This document shows positions 53,808 to 62,790 of a DNA stretch of 64,000 nucleotides, piece after piece (position 1 is the stretch's first letter; each line of letters starts with the position of its first letter). The stretch spans positions 310,001 to 374,000 of the forward strand of contig NZ_JAATHD010000002.1 in NCBI RefSeq assembly GCF_011947265.1, read 5' to 3'. Under the pieces are notes generated by a model. The model had not been told where the DNA came from. It did no database searches and saw only the letters and a program-made list of their open reading frames with translations. The DNA comes from Paenibacillus sp. HB172176 (lineage in GTDB: Bacteria; Bacillota; Bacilli; Paenibacillales; Paenibacillaceae). The position numbers were made by a program, and so were the translations under genes.

Positions 53808-54287
53808 CTAATCGATAAGGTGAAACACAATCTTGCGAACGATGCCTTCCTTGGCATCCACGAAGAGCACGCCGCTGCAATCCGGCAGCAGCAAGGCATA
53901 CACGAGCAAGCGATCTCTCACACCGCTGGCCGTCCAATCCATCGGCATCCGCTCGCGGGCCGTCTTCACCAGATATGCGCTGTCGTCCTTCTCCGCGATA
54001 TAATCAATGTACAACCGAGTACCGCTGCCAAGCGGTGAGTCGTCCATCTCGATCGGGATGCGAATCACATGCTTTCCCGACGTAACTTCATAGCCCCTCT
54101 TGCGAAGCAGCTTCACATTCTCGTCATTCGAAGAGACAGCCCCGCCTTTGCCCAGCTTTATTCGATTCACATTAGCCGGCTCATGCAGCCAACGATAGAA
54201 GGCTCGATATAACCAAAACAACAACAAACCGCCTGCAATCAGCATAATGAACCAATCGCCGTAAGTGCCCAGACGCCTCACCACCAA
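53808..54287 (-). CDS. Membrane protein of unknown function upstream of argR
   Basis: 159 residues. One N-terminal membrane segment (about 12-32) is followed by a cytoplasmic basic segment and a compact alpha/beta domain (about 60-159). The order in that domain ([22 protein letters not shown], then a helix ending [18 protein letters not shown]) faintly recalls a PD-(D/E)XK nuclease fold. The acidic residue before the Lys is Leu, so catalysis is doubtful. The TTG start has no clear ribosome-binding site. It is probably co-transcribed with argR and recN. Confidence 0.65.
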   Translation of the reverse strand: MVVRRLGTYGDWFIMLIAGGLLLFWLYRAFYRWLHEPANVNRIKLGKGGAVSSNDENVKLLRKRGYEVTSGKHVIRIPIEMDDSPLGSGTRLYIDYIAEKDDSAYLVKTARERMPMDWTASGVRDRLLVYALLLPDCSGVLFVDAKEGIVRKIVFHLID

Positions 54288-54309
54288 TCATGAAGGTCAA
54301 TCCATTAAG

Positions 54310-54323
54310 CGAACGTTTGTTTG
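54310..54323 (-). promoter_or_regulatory. LexA/DinR-like SOS box ahead of the argR-recN operon
   Basis: CGAAC-GTTT-GTTTG fits the Bacillus LexA box CGAAC-N4-GTTCG at nine of ten positions. A candidate promoter TTTACA-18 bp-TAGACT lies just upstream on the minus strand, so the site would overlap early transcription. Confidence 0.5.
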
Positions 54324-54400
54324 GTATCAGTCTATCAAATTTTGCATCGATCTGTAAAGAGATTGTTTAAAAAGCTCACTTTGATCCTTCGCTGTAAAGC

Positions 54401-54438
54401 AAAAAAAGATGTCCATCAGCTGTTCACTGTCGACATCT
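54401..54438 (-). terminator. Rho-independent terminator after tlyA
   Basis: AGATGTC (54407-54413)/GACATCT (54432-54438) is followed by a seven-T tail on the minus strand, just past the tlyA stop. Confidence 0.8.
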
Positions 54439-54454
54439 CTTGCTGTCCATGCTC

Positions 54455-55285
54455 TTATTTGCTCCAACGAAACGTTTGATTCGCTTCTTTCACAAGCTCT
54501 TCAAGTTTCACTTTATCAGGAAACTCAGCCTCCGGAGCATCCATCCATTTCCAGTAAGCGAGAAACTCGATATTGCCCTCTCCTCCCGTTATCGGCGAGA
54601 AGGTAAGTCCCTGCAGCTCATACCCGAGTCCGGCGGCCATGCCAAGCACGGCTTCGAGCACTTCGAGATGCACGGAAGGCTCCTTCACGACGCCGGACTT
54701 GCCAACCTTCTCCCTGCCGGCCTCGAATTGCGGCTTGATCAAGGCAACAACACCAGAGCCTTGAGGCAGCAACGTCGAGAGAGTAGGCAGAATCAGCTTG
54801 AGCGATATGAATGAAACGTCAATTGTAGCGAAGCCCGGCGGAGGACCCGTGAGATCCTCTGGCGTCATGTAACGAAAATTCATCCGCTCCATCACGCCGA
54901 CCTTGGCATGCTGTCTGAGCGACCAATCCAATTGGTTGTAGCCGACATCGATCGCATAGACATAAGCAGCGCCGCTTTGCAGCGCGCAATCCGTGAAGCC
55001 GCCCGTCGATGCGCCAATATCCAGCATGACGACGCCATCAACGCTTATCTCAAACTCGCGAAGCGCCTTTTCCAGCTTCAGTCCGCCTCTGCTTACATAA
55101 GGATGCAGCGCTCCCTTCACTTTAATAGGGGCTTCGCGGTCAACCTTCATGCCGCTCTTGTCGACAGGCTCGTTGTTCACAAGCACAAGACCCGCCATGA
55201 GCGCCTTCTTCGCCTTCTCGCGGCTGTCGAAAAATCCGCGCTCCACGAGCAATACATCGATCCGTTCCTTGCTAATAATAGTCAT
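54455..55285 (-). CDS. tlyA: TlyA family rRNA methyltransferase
   Basis: 276 residues. An N-terminal S4 domain (about 1-62, ERIDVLLVERG) precedes an FtsJ/RrmJ-like methyltransferase with SAM motif MLDIGASTGGFTDCAL. In mycobacteria TlyA 2'-O-methylates 16S and 23S rRNA; the Bacillus homologue is yqxC. TAGGAG precedes the ATG. It lies directly after dxs, as in the conserved dxs-tlyA-argR-recN order. Confidence 0.92.
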   Translation of the reverse strand: MTIISKERIDVLLVERGFFDSREKAKKALMAGLVLVNNEPVDKSGMKVDREAPIKVKGALHPYVSRGGLKLEKALREFEISVDGVVMLDIGASTGGFTDCALQSGAAYVYAIDVGYNQLDWSLRQHAKVGVMERMNFRYMTPEDLTGPPPGFATIDVSFISLKLILPTLSTLLPQGSGVVALIKPQFEAGREKVGKSGVVKEPSVHLEVLEAVLGMAAGLGYELQGLTFSPITGGEGNIEFLAYWKWMDAPEAEFPDKVKLEELVKEANQTFRWSK

Positions 55286-55313
55286 CGTACTCCTAACCGT
55301 AAGTGCCGACCGA

Positions 55314-57212
55314 TCAGGCTTGGCCGGTTACCCTCTTCATTCTTCTCGGAAGCATGGTTCGAATTTCGTTCGCAACGCGCTCCGAGGTTAATCCGACCTC
55401 TTCCCTCTGCTCTTCAATCGAGCCATGCTCCACGAACAGGTCGGGCACGCCGATAATTCGGACTGGAACGTCATAAACGGCTTGCAAGGAATAGAATTCC
55501 AACACAGCGCTTCCGAGTCCGCCGAGCACCGAGCCTTCCTCAAGCACAATCAGGCGCTTGCCCGCCTCCGCCATCTTCATCAGCATAGCCTCGTCCAGAG
55601 GTTTAATGAATCGGGCGTTGACAATGCCGACATTTACGCCTTCGCGCTTCATCGAATCAGCCGTTTCCTCGGCTACGCCGATCATCGGACCGATCGCCAG
55701 AATGACATAAGTATCGCCTTCTCTCAGCGTCTCCCAGCTGCCGATCGGCAGCAGCGGCGGATCGGCATCAAGCTCTACGCCGAGCGCGCTTATACGAGGA
55801 TAACGTACGGCGATAGGCCCTTCCTCATAGGCAATGGCCGTCTTCATCATCGAGCGAAGCTCGTTTTCGTCCTTGGGCATCATCAATACCAGATTAGGAA
55901 TATGTCTCAGATAGGCTATATCGTAGACGCCTTGATGCGTTTCGCCGTCCGGACCGACAAAGCCCGCTCTGTCGATAGCAAATACCACATTCAAATTTTG
56001 GCGGCAAATGTCATGAACCACTTGATCATACGCGCGCTGAAGGAAGGTCGAGTAGACTGCGAATACAGGCTTCAGGCCTTCGATTGCCAGGGCGGCGCTC
56101 ATCGTAGCCGCATGCTGTTCGGCAATTCCGACATCGATCATGCGTCCAGGGAAGCGCTCCGCAAATTCCACCAGCCCGGAGCCGCTCGGCATGGCGGGCG
56201 TCACGGCGACGATTCGCTTATCCTTCTCCGCGAGCTCGATCAGCATGTCTCCGAATATTTTCGTATACATCGGGGGACCTACCGCCTTAATCATCTTCCC
56301 CGATTCGATCTTGTAAGGCGAAGCTCCGTGCCACTTGTGCGAATCGGCTTCCGCAGGCGAATATCCCTTTCCTTTGACGGTAAGCACGTGCACCAGCACC
56401 GGACCTGGAATCGAGTCCGCCTGTTTCAGAATGTCCATCAAGCCAGCCAGGTCGTGGCCGTCGACAGGTCCGAGATACGTTAAGCCGAATTGCTCGAACA
56501 GTATGCCGCTGACCAGCAAATATTTGAGGCTGTCCTTGAATCTCTCCGCAGTCTTGGCCAGCTTGCCGCCAATTGCCGGCACCTTGTTCAGCAGGCTGTA
56601 CAGCTCTTCCTTCGCCTTCTGATAATGCCGGTCGGAACGGATCTTGCCGAGATAATGATGCATCGCCCCCACGTTCGGCGCAATCGACATTTCATTGTCA
56701 TTCAACACGATGAGCATATTCTTCTTCTCATGACCGATATGGTTGAGCGCTTCAAGCGCCATCCCGCCCGTCAAAGCGCCGTCGCCAATAACGGCCACCA
56801 CGCGGTTCTTCTCCCCGCGCAAATCGCGGGCAAGCGCCATGCCCATCGCAGCGGACAGCGAAGTGCTGCTATGTCCGGCTTCCCATACATCATGCTCGCT
56901 TTCCGCTCGCTTCACGAAACCGCATAAGCCTTGATATTTGCGCAGCGTGTCGAAGCGGTCCATTCTTCCCGTCAATATCTTGTGAACATAGGATTGATGG
57001 CCGACATCGAATATGAATTTATCTTGAGGACTATTGTATAAATAATGCAGAGCGATCGTCAGCTCGACAACGCCCAGATTGGGCGCCAGATGACCTCCGG
57101 TAATCGACAGCTTCTCAATCAGAAACTGACGTATTTCCTCGGCCAGCTGCTCGAGCTGTTCGATGCTTAAGCCTTTCAAATCCTTTGGATCCTGTATTTG
57201 TTGGAGCAGCAC
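55314..57212 (-). CDS. dxs: 1-deoxy-D-xylulose-5-phosphate synthase
   Basis: 632 residues. Thiamine-dependent condensation of pyruvate and glyceraldehyde-3-phosphate, the first step of the MEP isoprenoid pathway. Thiamine motif GDGALTGG...LNDNEMSI, catalytic His in VGHQSYVHK, the pyrimidine-binding DVGIAEQHA and C-terminal transketolase domain are present. GTG start has GCGAGGAAG upstream. It is next to ispA. Confidence 0.97.
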   Translation of the reverse strand: MLLQQIQDPKDLKGLSIEQLEQLAEEIRQFLIEKLSITGGHLAPNLGVVELTIALHYLYNSPQDKFIFDVGHQSYVHKILTGRMDRFDTLRKYQGLCGFVKRAESEHDVWEAGHSSTSLSAAMGMALARDLRGEKNRVVAVIGDGALTGGMALEALNHIGHEKKNMLIVLNDNEMSIAPNVGAMHHYLGKIRSDRHYQKAKEELYSLLNKVPAIGGKLAKTAERFKDSLKYLLVSGILFEQFGLTYLGPVDGHDLAGLMDILKQADSIPGPVLVHVLTVKGKGYSPAEADSHKWHGASPYKIESGKMIKAVGPPMYTKIFGDMLIELAEKDKRIVAVTPAMPSGSGLVEFAERFPGRMIDVGIAEQHAATMSAALAIEGLKPVFAVYSTFLQRAYDQVVHDICRQNLNVVFAIDRAGFVGPDGETHQGVYDIAYLRHIPNLVLMMPKDENELRSMMKTAIAYEEGPIAVRYPRISALGVELDADPPLLPIGSWETLREGDTYVILAIGPMIGVAEETADSMKREGVNVGIVNARFIKPLDEAMLMKMAEAGKRLIVLEEGSVLGGLGSAVLEFYSLQAVYDVPVRIIGVPDLFVEHGSIEEQREEVGLTSERVANEIRTMLPRRMKRVTGQA

Positions 57213-57327
57213 GTTTCTTCCTCGCTTTCGAAGACAGCTTAAGTAAGGTGTCTTATGAACGTCAACATCTTAACTGATTATAGCACACCGCTTCGAGATT
57301 CCCAACCAATTCACGGCTTTCATGCCG

Positions 57328-58242
57328 TTAATGGTCGCGTGATACGAGGAAATCCGCTATTTGCAGCAATCGCTCCGGAGCATGCAGTCCCGCATCGAGT
57401 ACAGCTTCTTTGGCATCCCGTGTCAACTGCCGAACAAGGGACTTGCTCTCCTCGAGTCCGATGAGATACGGATAAGTCACCTTCTGCTGCGCGACATCGC
57501 TGTTCACCTTCTTGCCCAGCTTCTTCTCGTCCCCGATCAAATCGAGAATGTCGTCTTGAATTTGGAAAGCAAGTCCGACATTTGTTCCGAAGCGAGACAG
57601 AAGCTCCAGCTGTTTCTGCGACGCTCCTCCAACCCGTCCGCCCGCTTTCACCGAGAATACGATAAGATCGCTGGTTTTGTGCTTATGTATATATTCGAGC
57701 TCTTCGATTGTCGTCTGGCCTTGCTCGCCCAGAATGTCGGCGGCTTGACCGCCTACCATGCCCGACGCCCCGGCAAGAACCGAAAGCTCCTCCACGATAG
57801 CAAGCGCTGTTATCGCGTCCAGCTCGCCTTGCTTCCCCGCATGGGAAATCAGGCGGAAGGCATGCGTGAGCAGCGCATCCCCGGCAAGGATAGCCATTGC
57901 CTCGCCGAACACCTTATGATTGGTCGGCTTGCCTCGACGGTAATCATCATCATCCATCGCCGGCAAATCATCGTGAATCAAAGAATACGTATGAATATAC
58001 TCGACTGCCGCGGCAACCGGCAGCGCCTGCACTCCTGCGGCCCCTTCGCCTCTAACGGCTTCGGCTGCCATCAGGACCAGGCAAGGCCGAATACGCTTGC
58101 CTCCCGCCTCCAGAGAATAGCGCATGGATTCTCTAAGAGGCTCCGGAATGCTCCACTCCGGCGGAAGCGAAGATTTCATGTACTGCTCCGTTTGCTCGGC
58201 GCATTGCATCAGATAGGCTTCAATCGACGTGCTTACGTTCAA
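57328..58242 (-). CDS. ispA: Farnesyl/geranyl diphosphate synthase IspA
   Basis: 304 residues of the short-chain prenyltransferase family. The first Asp-rich motif is DDLPAMDDDD and the second is QIQDDILD, with GGKRIRP near the N-terminus. It makes farnesyl diphosphate. TTG at 58242 is 7 bases from GAGGGG. Extending to the ATG at 58263 would overlap xseB and lacks a ribosome-binding site. Confidence 0.94.
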   Translation of the reverse strand: MNVSTSIEAYLMQCAEQTEQYMKSSLPPEWSIPEPLRESMRYSLEAGGKRIRPCLVLMAAEAVRGEGAAGVQALPVAAAVEYIHTYSLIHDDLPAMDDDDYRRGKPTNHKVFGEAMAILAGDALLTHAFRLISHAGKQGELDAITALAIVEELSVLAGASGMVGGQAADILGEQGQTTIEELEYIHKHKTSDLIVFSVKAGGRVGGASQKQLELLSRFGTNVGLAFQIQDDILDLIGDEKKLGKKVNSDVAQQKVTYPYLIGLEESKSLVRQLTRDAKEAVLDAGLHAPERLLQIADFLVSRDH

Positions 58243-58252
58243 GCTGTTCCCC

Positions 58253-58498
58253 TCAATCCTCATTTGCGGCCGCAAACGGTTTTTTCTGAAAGCCTTCGTC
58301 GGCTTCCAATAACAGTTCAATCTTGTTCTCCACTTGCTCGAGCTTGCCTCCGCACAGCTTGGAGAGCTCCATGCCTTCCTGAAATAACTCAATCGCCTTC
58401 TCGAGAGGAACATCTCCGCTTTCGAGCTTCTCGACAATGGTTTCGAGCTGCGTCATTGCTTGCTCAAAGCTTAGCTCCTCGTTCTTCTTGCCCGCCAT
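58253..58498 (-). CDS. xseB: Exodeoxyribonuclease VII small subunit
   Basis: 81 residues, two helices, with the family core FEQAMTQLETIVEKLESGDVPLEKA in two parts. It binds the C-terminal coils of XseA. Its start overlaps the xseA end by 35 bases. Confidence 0.95.
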   Translation of the reverse strand: MAGKKNEELSFEQAMTQLETIVEKLESGDVPLEKAIELFQEGMELSKLCGGKLEQVENKIELLLEADEGFQKKPFAAANED

Positions 58499-59852
58499 AT
58501 CTTTCGTCTCCCCTCTTCGAGTTCACTTGACAATCCAGTTTCCCGTCGCTCAGCTTGATCGTAATACGATCGCCGGGAGAAGCGTCCTCAATCGATTTCA
58601 GCAGCTTCCGCTCCTGATCGTCGTACACCAGGCTGTAGCCCCTTGACATTACCTTCAAAGGACTTAACGCGTCCAGTTGTCTCATCTGCCCATGAAGCGC
58701 TTGCTTTCGCTCTCTCACAATCGCCGCCGCAGCCGCTTCTAATTGGCGCGAAGCTCCGCCGAGCCGCTTCAGCGAGTAGGCAATCCTCTCGCCCGGATGA
58801 TGCCGGTTCAATCTCGCTTGAAGCTTCTCAAGTCTGGAGCGTTCCTTCATCGCCATTCGATTCAGCCGGTCCCGGAGCTTCTCGTCCAATCGGTCGAGCT
58901 GCTGCGCTTGCGCCAGCAAATACTTCTGCGGATGCATGAAGAAAGGCGTCCTTCTCAATCGTTCCAGCCGTTCTCTCTCCTGCTGCATTCTCGCAGCCAT
59001 GGCGCCTTCCAGCCGCTGCTCGAGCCGCGCGCGCTGCTGCTTCAGCTCCAGCACATGGGGAACCGCCAGCTCGGCTGCGGCGGTCGGCGTCGCCGCCCTG
59101 AGATCTGCGGCAAAATCGGATATGGTGAAATCCGTCTCATGGCCAACGGCGCTAATGACAGGAATAACGGAAGAAGCGATCGCCCTGGCCACTTCCTCTT
59201 CATTGAAGGCCCAGAGCTCCTCTAATGAACCTCCTCCGCGTCCAACGATCAGTACATCGACCTCGCCGAATCGATTCATAGCTTGGATGGCTCCTGTAAT
59301 CGAAGGCGCCGCAAGCTTGCCTTGAACGGATACCGGATAAATGTAGACCGGTATGAACGGATATCGTCGCTTAAGCGTTGTGATGATGTCTCTGACCGCC
59401 GCCCCCGTCGGCGACGTTATCACTCCGATCGCTCCGGGGAACGACGGAATAGGCCGCTTGCGCGAAGGAGAGAACAGCCCCTCCTTCTCAAGCTTGCCCT
59501 TTAATTGCTCATACGCCAAATACAAGCTTCCAATGCCGTCAGGCTGCATGGAAGTTACGTAGAATTGATAATTGCCGTCCCGTTCGAATACCGAAATATT
59601 GCCTCTTGCAAGAACCTTTGTCCCTTCGCGCGGAATGAACGGCAGCTTTGCGTTATGGGAAGCGAACATCACGCATTTCAGGCGGCTGTCGCTATCCTTC
59701 AAGGTGAAATACATATGTCCGCTCGAATGATGCGTGAAATTGGAAATTTCGGCGCGAAGCCACACATCTCCTAATACAACATCGCTTTCCAGCTTCATTC
59801 GAATATATTTGTTCAATTCCTTAATCGAAAAGATGCGGGGCTGATTCGCCAT
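58464..59852 (-). CDS. xseA: Exodeoxyribonuclease VII large subunit
   Basis: 462 residues. OB-fold domain (about 1-105, GDVWLRAEISNF), catalytic domain with GAIGVITSPTGAAVRD and GRGGGSLEELWAF, a long Arg-rich coiled coil and a C-terminal beta region. It degrades single-stranded DNA processively. The start's ribosome-binding site lies in the folD 3' end. Confidence 0.96.
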   Translation of the reverse strand: MANQPRIFSIKELNKYIRMKLESDVVLGDVWLRAEISNFTHHSSGHMYFTLKDSDSRLKCVMFASHNAKLPFIPREGTKVLARGNISVFERDGNYQFYVTSMQPDGIGSLYLAYEQLKGKLEKEGLFSPSRKRPIPSFPGAIGVITSPTGAAVRDIITTLKRRYPFIPVYIYPVSVQGKLAAPSITGAIQAMNRFGEVDVLIVGRGGGSLEELWAFNEEEVARAIASSVIPVISAVGHETDFTISDFAADLRAATPTAAAELAVPHVLELKQQRARLEQRLEGAMAARMQQERERLERLRRTPFFMHPQKYLLAQAQQLDRLDEKLRDRLNRMAMKERSRLEKLQARLNRHHPGERIAYSLKRLGGASRQLEAAAAAIVRERKQALHGQMRQLDALSPLKVMSRGYSLVYDDQERKLLKSIEDASPGDRITIKLSDGKLDCQVNSKRGDERYGGQEERGAKL

Positions 59853-59860
59853 TAGGGCTT

Positions 59861-60721
59861 CTACACCTCGATTCCGTTAATCCTTCTTGCCGCAGTAATC
59901 GTATTGTTCATCAGCATGGTGATCGTCATGGGTCCAACGCCTCCAGGCACCGGCGTAATCGCCCCTGCCGCCTCCAGGCAATCCTCGTAATCGACATCGC
60001 CCGCAAGCTTGCCGTTGTCCAAACGGTTAATGCCGACATCAATCACAACGGCCCCCGGTTTCACGTAATCGCTGTCGATCGCTTTTGCCTTGCCGATCGC
60101 AACAACAAGAATGTCGGCTTGTTTCGCGAGCTCCTTCATATTCGAAGTGCGCGAATGACAGATGGTTACCGTCGCATGCTCTCGAAGCAGCAGCATCGCG
60201 ACCGGTTTGCCTACAATATTGCTTCGGCCGATCACAACGGCATGCTTGCCGGAAATATTCGTCCCGCTGCGCTTGATCAGCTCGATAATGCCGGCAGGGG
60301 TGCATGGAAGAAGGCTATCGTCTCCAATGACCAGGTTGCCGACGCTTTGCGGATGAAAGCCGTCAACATCCTTTTCCACTTTGATTGCGTCAATTACCGC
60401 TTTCTCGTTAATATGCTTTGGAAGCGGAAGCTGCACGAGAATGCCGTGAACCGCCGGATTTTCATTCAAGCCATGAATGAGTGCCAGAAGCTCCTCCTCG
60501 CTTGTCTGTTCTGCCAGTCGATGCACCTCGGAGTAAATGCCGAGCTGAATGCAAGCCTTCTCTTTCGAGCCCACATACACTCTCGATGCGGGATCTTCAC
60601 CTACCAGAACGACCGCAAGACCGGGCACAACGCCTTTCGTTTTAAGCTTTGCCACTTCTTCTATCATTTCCTGACGCATTTGCTGGGAAACTTTCTTTCC
60701 TTCGATTACTTGTGCGCTCAT
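59861..60721 (-). CDS. folD: Methylenetetrahydrofolate dehydrogenase/cyclohydrolase FolD
   Basis: 286 residues. Catalytic Lys in YVGSKEKAC, the QLPLPKHI segment, GRSNIVGKP and the C-terminal [10 protein letters not shown] signature are intact. It interconverts methylene-, methenyl- and formyl-tetrahydrofolate. AAAGGAG precedes the ATG. Operon order nusB-folD-xseA-xseB-ispA-dxs matches B. subtilis. Confidence 0.97.
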   Translation of the reverse strand: MSAQVIEGKKVSQQMRQEMIEEVAKLKTKGVVPGLAVVLVGEDPASRVYVGSKEKACIQLGIYSEVHRLAEQTSEEELLALIHGLNENPAVHGILVQLPLPKHINEKAVIDAIKVEKDVDGFHPQSVGNLVIGDDSLLPCTPAGIIELIKRSGTNISGKHAVVIGRSNIVGKPVAMLLLREHATVTICHSRTSNMKELAKQADILVVAIGKAKAIDSDYVKPGAVVIDVGINRLDNGKLAGDVDYEDCLEAAGAITPVPGGVGPMTITMLMNNTITAARRINGIEV

Positions 60722-60794
60722 CGCTAGTTCGATCTCCTTTGACGATTAGAAATTTTGGACAGAATGACTGATTCACGCGAATTGCAAGCACGAT

Positions 60795-61238
60795 TCAGGC
60801 TTTCAATTCATTGATGTCTTGAAGCAGCTTGCCAAGAACTCCGTTAACGAATTTGCCCGATTCATCCGTTCCGAAATGCTTGGCGAGTTCGATCGCTTCA
60901 TTGACAGCCGCCTTCGGCGGGATGTCCCCGCGGAACACCATCTCGTAGCATGCAAGACGCAGCACCTGGCGATCCACTCTCGATAAGCGGTCTACCTGCC
61001 ACCCCGTTAGAAATTGCTGCAGCATGCCGTCGATCTCGTAGCGATTCGCCATGACGCCATCCACAAGCTCCCGTACAAATTCATCCGTGCTGCCGATTTC
61101 CGAAGGATCCGCTCCCAGCTCGTTTTCCTGACTGAGCTCCTCCATCAGCATAGCGACCGCTTCCGAGGCCGAGACCTCATTCATTTCCATTTGATATAAG
61201 CTCGATACCGCTATTTCTCTTGCTAATCTGCGTTTCAT
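60795..61238 (-). CDS. nusB: Transcription antitermination factor NusB
   Basis: 147 residues, all-helical. MKRRLAREIAVSSLYQME at the start and NEAIELAKHFGTDESGKFVNG near the end are the family signatures. With NusE (S10) it binds boxA of rRNA transcripts. It lies first in the nusB-folD run, 107 bases after the DUF2273 gene. Confidence 0.96.
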   Translation of the reverse strand: MKRRLAREIAVSSLYQMEMNEVSASEAVAMLMEELSQENELGADPSEIGSTDEFVRELVDGVMANRYEIDGMLQQFLTGWQVDRLSRVDRQVLRLACYEMVFRGDIPPKAAVNEAIELAKHFGTDESGKFVNGVLGKLLQDINELKA

Positions 61239-61283
61239 GTGAACTCCACATCCGTTCTAGCCTTAAATTTGTACCAAAAACAA

Positions 61284-61341
61284 TGATCTCCTCCCTGCTC
61301 CGAATTAGCAGATCGCAAAATCCGGAAAACGGAGGAGATCA
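61284..61341 (-). terminator. Long inverted repeat between DUF2273 gene and nusB
   Basis: Perfect 11-bp arms TGATCTCCTCC (61284-61294) and GGAGGAGATCA (61331-61341) enclose a second hairpin CTGCT/AGCAG (61295-61299, 61307-61311). A T run lies on the minus strand (ATTGTTTTTGG). It is on the upstream side of nusB and could be a terminator or an early nusB leader structure; its arm contains a Shine-Dalgarno-like sequence. Confidence 0.55.
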
Positions 61342-61345
61342 CGCA

Positions 61346-61576
61346 TTATCGAAACGGCCGAAACCTGTCCATCACGGTTTGCCATATGCGCTGCCATGGA
61401 ACAACAGGAAGCGCTCCTTGCTCTTTCAGCTTGCCGACCCAATAACCCGCATAGACGAGAAGCGCTACGAATAGCATGTCCCAGAAGCCGGCTGCCAAAT
61501 AAATAAAACCGAAAAACAAGCCCGCCGCCGCACCGATCAATCGCTTCCAATAGATATTCCAGAACTCCCTCCACAT
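61346..61576 (-). CDS. DUF2273 small membrane protein of the Asp23-AmaP cluster
   Basis: 76 residues with two membrane helices (about 14-34 and 36-52). This family is encoded with amaP and asp23 in Firmicutes. ATG at 61576 has GAGGTG 9 bases upstream; an in-frame GTG four codons earlier overlaps that site. Its function is unknown but it probably forms part of the envelope stress complex. Confidence 0.85.
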   Translation of the reverse strand: MWREFWNIYWKRLIGAAAGLFFGFIYLAAGFWDMLFVALLVYAGYWVGKLKEQGALPVVPWQRIWQTVMDRFRPFR

Positions 61577-61590
61577 CGGTACGTTCACCT

Positions 61591-62148
61591 CTATTCTACG
61601 CGGCTTTTAAATGTAGTAGCCTGAATCACATTGGCGACAAAAACGGCAACGTTCATCACGGGAATGCCTGTAATTTCTTCAACATGCTCCTTGACCGCTC
61701 TTTGAATATCCTCGGTTAACGCTGGAATGGAGGTTTCTCCGTCAATGACCGCGCGAAGAATAATTTCAAGTCCGGCATCGGTAGCCCTCACCCGGGCTCT
61801 CAGCTCCTTCACGCCGCGCTGCTTCGTTGCCGCCTTTAGCGCCAGGTTCTCGATCGTCTCGATTGAGATGCGAATATCTCCGTATTCCGTCCGTTGATCA
61901 ATCGATTGCGATGACGCAGAGCCGTGCTGAAGAGATACAATGAAGAAGCGAAAGCTGAGTAGAAACACGGCAATTCCGACGCTGATCACGCTAATGGCTG
62001 CCGCGTCCTGTTCATAGAGTCTGTCCAACAGATCGCGGGCCGTGCTTCGCGAAATCCAGTGAAACCCCATACAGACAGCGCATACGGATACGATGCCTAT
62101 GATAAGGCTGTACAAAAACAACAGCATTTTGTCCACAACTTTGATCAA
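61591..62148 (-). CDS. amaP: Alkaline shock response membrane anchor protein AmaP
   Basis: About 185 residues. Two N-terminal membrane helices (about 8-28 and 50-68), then an Asp23-like soluble domain (about 85-185). In Staphylococcus AmaP anchors Asp23 at the membrane. TTG at 62148 lies 10 bases after GGGAGG; an ATG at 62157 is only one base from it, and a further upstream ATG at 62208 has no such site. The start is therefore uncertain. Confidence 0.85.
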   Translation of the reverse strand: MIKVVDKMLLFLYSLIIGIVSVCAVCMGFHWISRSTARDLLDRLYEQDAAAISVISVGIAVFLLSFRFFIVSLQHGSASSQSIDQRTEYGDIRISIETIENLALKAATKQRGVKELRARVRATDAGLEIILRAVIDGETSIPALTEDIQRAVKEHVEEITGIPVMNVAVFVANVIQATTFKSRVE

Positions 62149-62247
62149 TGCAGCCATTCCTCCCGTCAGACCGAATGAAAACCCCCAAGTGCCGAGCGGC
62201 ATGCCCAATCACCAGGGGGTTGTACAATTGCAACGCCTATCATTTTT

Positions 62248-62658
62248 TTATTTCACGCGATTGCCCTGCAAATCAAATTCCTCCGGCTTCTCCGCTTGCT
62301 TGAAGTGGACGTCATGGATATGTACATTCACTTCAACCACGTTCAGCCCTGTCATCATCTCGATGGAGCGCTTCACATTGCGTTGAATGTCGGATGCAAT
62401 CTCCGGAATTTTGTTGCCGTATTCCACAATAATCGATACATCGACGGCAGCCTCTCTCTGACCGACCTCGACCTTGACGCCCTTGGACAAATTTTTGCGT
62501 CCAAGAAGCTCGACAATTCCGCCGGCAAAGCCGCCGCTCATTCCCGCAACACCATTAACCTCGATAGTAGCAAGCCCGGCAATAACCTCAATGACTTCAG
62601 GAGCGATCTGAATGGTTCCGATTTCTGTTTTCTCGTATTCCGCAGCGATCGTACTCAT
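62248..62658 (-). CDS. asp23: Asp23/Gls24 family envelope stress protein
   Basis: 136 residues. ISP-EVI-like IQIAPEVIEVIAGLA, the Gly-rich VNGVAGMSGG segment, VDVSIIVEYG and VNVHIHDVHF are conserved family blocks. B. subtilis YqhY, between accC and nusB, is the counterpart and affects acetyl-CoA carboxylase activity. AAGGAGGTG precedes the ATG. It has its own promoter. Confidence 0.92.
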   Translation of the reverse strand: MSTIAAEYEKTEIGTIQIAPEVIEVIAGLATIEVNGVAGMSGGFAGGIVELLGRKNLSKGVKVEVGQREAAVDVSIIVEYGNKIPEIASDIQRNVKRSIEMMTGLNVVEVNVHIHDVHFKQAEKPEEFDLQGNRVK

Positions 62659-62732
62659 GTTCGTTGTACACCTCCTTAGACTTGAGCGTTCCCCGGCCCG
62701 TGGCCAAGTATGGATCCGCATCTTATCTCTAT

Positions 62733-62761
62733 ACTATAACATTCAGCCCGAAATATGACAA
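62733..62761 (-). promoter_or_regulatory. asp23 operon promoter (sigma-A type)
   Basis: On the minus strand, TTGTCA (62756-62761), 17-bp spacer, TATAGT (62733-62738), about 75 bases upstream of the asp23 start. Confidence 0.72.
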
Positions 62762-62790
62762 ACTATACCTGTCGAATCGCAACGCTGCTG

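Noticed and set aside
55425-56483. 352-residue frame antisense to dxs
   Set aside because: It is a shadow of dxs with no start signals or domain.
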